From an uncultured Acidobacteriota bacterium (GTDB lineage Bacteria > Acidobacteriota > Blastocatellia > Pyrinomonadales > Pyrinomonadaceae), in contig CALMYB010000019.1 of the NCBI GenBank assembly GCA_937873515.1, positions 1 to 64,000 of the forward strand: DNA of 64,000 bases, in the 5' to 3' direction. Each line of letters begins with the position of its first letter. Position 1 is the first letter of the stretch. The notes below the pieces were generated by a model. That model saw nothing but the letters and a program-made list of their open reading frames with translations, did not search any database and had not been told where the DNA came from. The position numbers were made by a program, and so were the translations under genes. Shown piece by piece: positions 62,889-64,000 of this stretch.

Positions 62889-63680
62889 ATGAAAATCGGA
62901 CTAATATACTTCATATCTTTTGCTTTCTTGGCAGCCCTTTCCTTCATGGTTTTTGCCCAAAACGAACAAGGATCGACGAGGAAAGGAGACGATTGGTCAA
63001 AGTTGAAGCTTGTAATTAACACACCTCAACAGGTTTATCTCCTTGGTGAGCCAGTGCGGCTAAATTTTAAGCTTGTTAATGAAGGCTCTCGAAAGACCAT
63101 TTCGCCCCCTTGCGCAAGCATCGAAGATGGGTACATGGGAATCCATGTTTCACTTGCGGGTGGACCCTTCAAAAGACAATACGGGAGCAGATCTCGCTTC
63201 CAAGTAGATGGATGTCTCGAGCCTCCGCACGCGCTTGAACCAGGCGAGTCATTTACGGATGTCGCGACGGTTCTCTGGAATGTGAAACCCGAAGTGGCTG
63301 GGCTTAGTGATTTCGCAAGTAAGCAGCTGGCAAAAGAGAGGATAATGAGCGATTACGCCTTTCCGGAGGCTGGTTTGTATTCGATCAAGACCGTCCTGTA
63401 CCTTCCTGGACAAGGGGGCAAGACCCTTCAATCTGAACCGATCCAGGTCATCCTGACCGAACCGGTGGGAGAAGACCTTGTAGTTTGGGATCAGATCAAG
63501 AACAGTCGGGAGTTTGCCTATTTTCTCCAGTACGGCGAGTTCCTGACTTTAAAACCCGCTGAGCAAAAAGCGGTTCTCAAGAACCTCGAAGACATCGTGG
63601 CGGCGCACCCGAACAGCGTTTATTCGATCCGTATCCGACAAAGCTTGGAAAAGTTGCGTGCGGAGAAGAAGTTTAGGTAA
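62889..63680 (+). CDS. Secreted protein, function unknown
   Basis: The 263-residue protein follows AGGAGAATAATCAAA. A signal peptide (FAFLAALSFMVFAQ) precedes a beta-sandwich-like domain (LKLVINTPQQVYLLGEPVRL). The C-terminal helix-rich tail (KPAEQKAVLKNLEDIVAAHP) may be a linker. It lies 44 bases after the metzincin gene, so it may be an inhibitor or partner; this is inference. Confidence 0.6.
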   Translation: MKIGLIYFISFAFLAALSFMVFAQNEQGSTRKGDDWSKLKLVINTPQQVYLLGEPVRLNFKLVNEGSRKTISPPCASIEDGYMGIHVSLAGGPFKRQYGSRSRFQVDGCLEPPHALEPGESFTDVATVLWNVKPEVAGLSDFASKQLAKERIMSDYAFPEAGLYSIKTVLYLPGQGGKTLQSEPIQVILTEPVGEDLVVWDQIKNSREFAYFLQYGEFLTLKPAEQKAVLKNLEDIVAAHPNSVYSIRIRQSLEKLRAEKKFR

Positions 63681-63741
63681 GAAGGCTGCAATTGACACTC
63701 AGAACATGTGTGACCGACTCTACGCCCACATCCTTTGTTTA

Positions 63742-63818
63742 TGGTGGTCCCGGCTGGATTCGAACCAGCGGCCTTCCGCTTAGGAGGCGGACGCTCTATC
63801 CAACTGAGCTACGGGACC
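63742..63818 (-). tRNA. tRNA-Arg (CCU)
   Basis: On the minus strand, GGTCCCG (63818-63812) pairs with the 3' CGGGACC; anticodon stem TCCGC/GCGGA holds loop CTCCTAA, anticodon CCT (reads AGG). The T arm has GGTTCGAATCC. A terminal CCA is encoded at 63744-63742. Confidence 0.96.
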
Positions 63819-63862
63819 ATTTCGAATGGGAGTTTCGAATTCGGATCGCGGAATGTCAAAGT

Positions 63863-64000
63863 CTAGCTGTCGTATCGGACCAGTGACTGAACATTATAAC
63901 CCGCAAATTTGTCGCGGCCCTTTAGAAAATCCAATTCGACGACGAAAAGAAGCCCTGCGACCTTGCCGCCCACGCTTTCGACAAGATCGACGACGGCGCG
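63863..64000 (-). CDS. apt: Adenine phosphoribosyltransferase (C-terminal part)
   Basis: The window edge cuts this gene. The visible 45 residues read [20 protein letters not shown], then [12 protein letters not shown], then [12 protein letters not shown] and stop. That is the usual C-terminus of APT, which turns adenine and PRPP into AMP. TAG is at 63865-63863. The tRNA-Arg lies 44 bases further on. Confidence 0.9.
   Translation of the reverse strand, partial: RAVVDLVESVGGKVAGLLFVVELDFLKGRDKFAGYNVQSLVRYDS

Overview
The window looks like a chromosomal segment of an Acidobacteriota bacterium, most likely class Blastocatellia (Pyrinomonadales). I base this on remembered family traits, not a search: FG-GAP/VCBS-like C-terminal repeats of the type D-x-DGDGKTDFAVFRPS in large secreted proteins, PD40-type secreted proteins, many lone carboxypeptidase-regulatory-like domains, and the recurring in-frame peptide PPAHAGGSD made by a dispersed repeat. 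Most genes are housekeeping genes in short operons. Accessory material is concentrated at 15.5-22.6 kb and 60.4-63.7 kb.

Layout. 0-4.2 kb (minus): a bifunctional homocysteine methyltransferase/MTHFR gene behind a SAM-II type riboswitch and terminator, then mutM and a sugar-phosphate nucleotidyltransferase. 4.4-8.1 kb (plus): a TPR protein, a small membrane protein, thiE and thiD. 8.1-10.8 kb (minus): an outer-membrane-type protein, purH and a 25-codon membrane microprotein. 10.9-15.5 kb: a secreted HExxH protein, an SH3-type lipoprotein, an Smr protein, a Tat-type dienelactone hydrolase and a DUF6941-like protein. 15.5-16.7 kb: a gene-free block of at least four repeat families. 16.8-22.6 kb: small secreted and membrane proteins, several separated by sequence scars that match the 3' end of an RHS-like core. 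One scar is fused to a candidate zincin-type toxin tip. This is the best candidate for an unusual system.

22.7-33.9 kb: a PD40/FG-GAP protein, two sugar-nucleotide enzymes (an extended SDR epimerase and a UDP-glucuronate decarboxylase), an e(P4)-type acid phosphatase, a MATE exporter, and two divergent regulator/target pairs (HxlR with VOC; SufR-like with a DoxX-like protein). 33.9-41 kb (minus): an MFS transporter, an M14 peptidase, a flavin-type split-barrel protein, polA and a DUF1990 protein form one close run. 41.2-46.6 kb: tRNA-Glu, a TPR lipoprotein-biogenesis-era locus with lnt, a candidate structured RNA, and prfB with its programmed frameshift. 46.9-53.8 kb: one 2283-residue surface protein. 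53.9-60.1 kb: radA, a PilZ protein, a bacilliredoxin, a CYTH protein, then nnr, an NTF2-like gene and tsaE in one operon; nnr carries the dispersed repeat inside its reading frame. 60.5-62.8 kb: a secreted metzincin-type protein broken at a run of 12 G. The window closes with tRNA-Arg and the 3' end of apt.

Methionine, purine, thiamine, lipoprotein and translation functions here are ordinary core metabolism. The surface proteins, RHS-like scars and repeat families are the variable layer laid over them.
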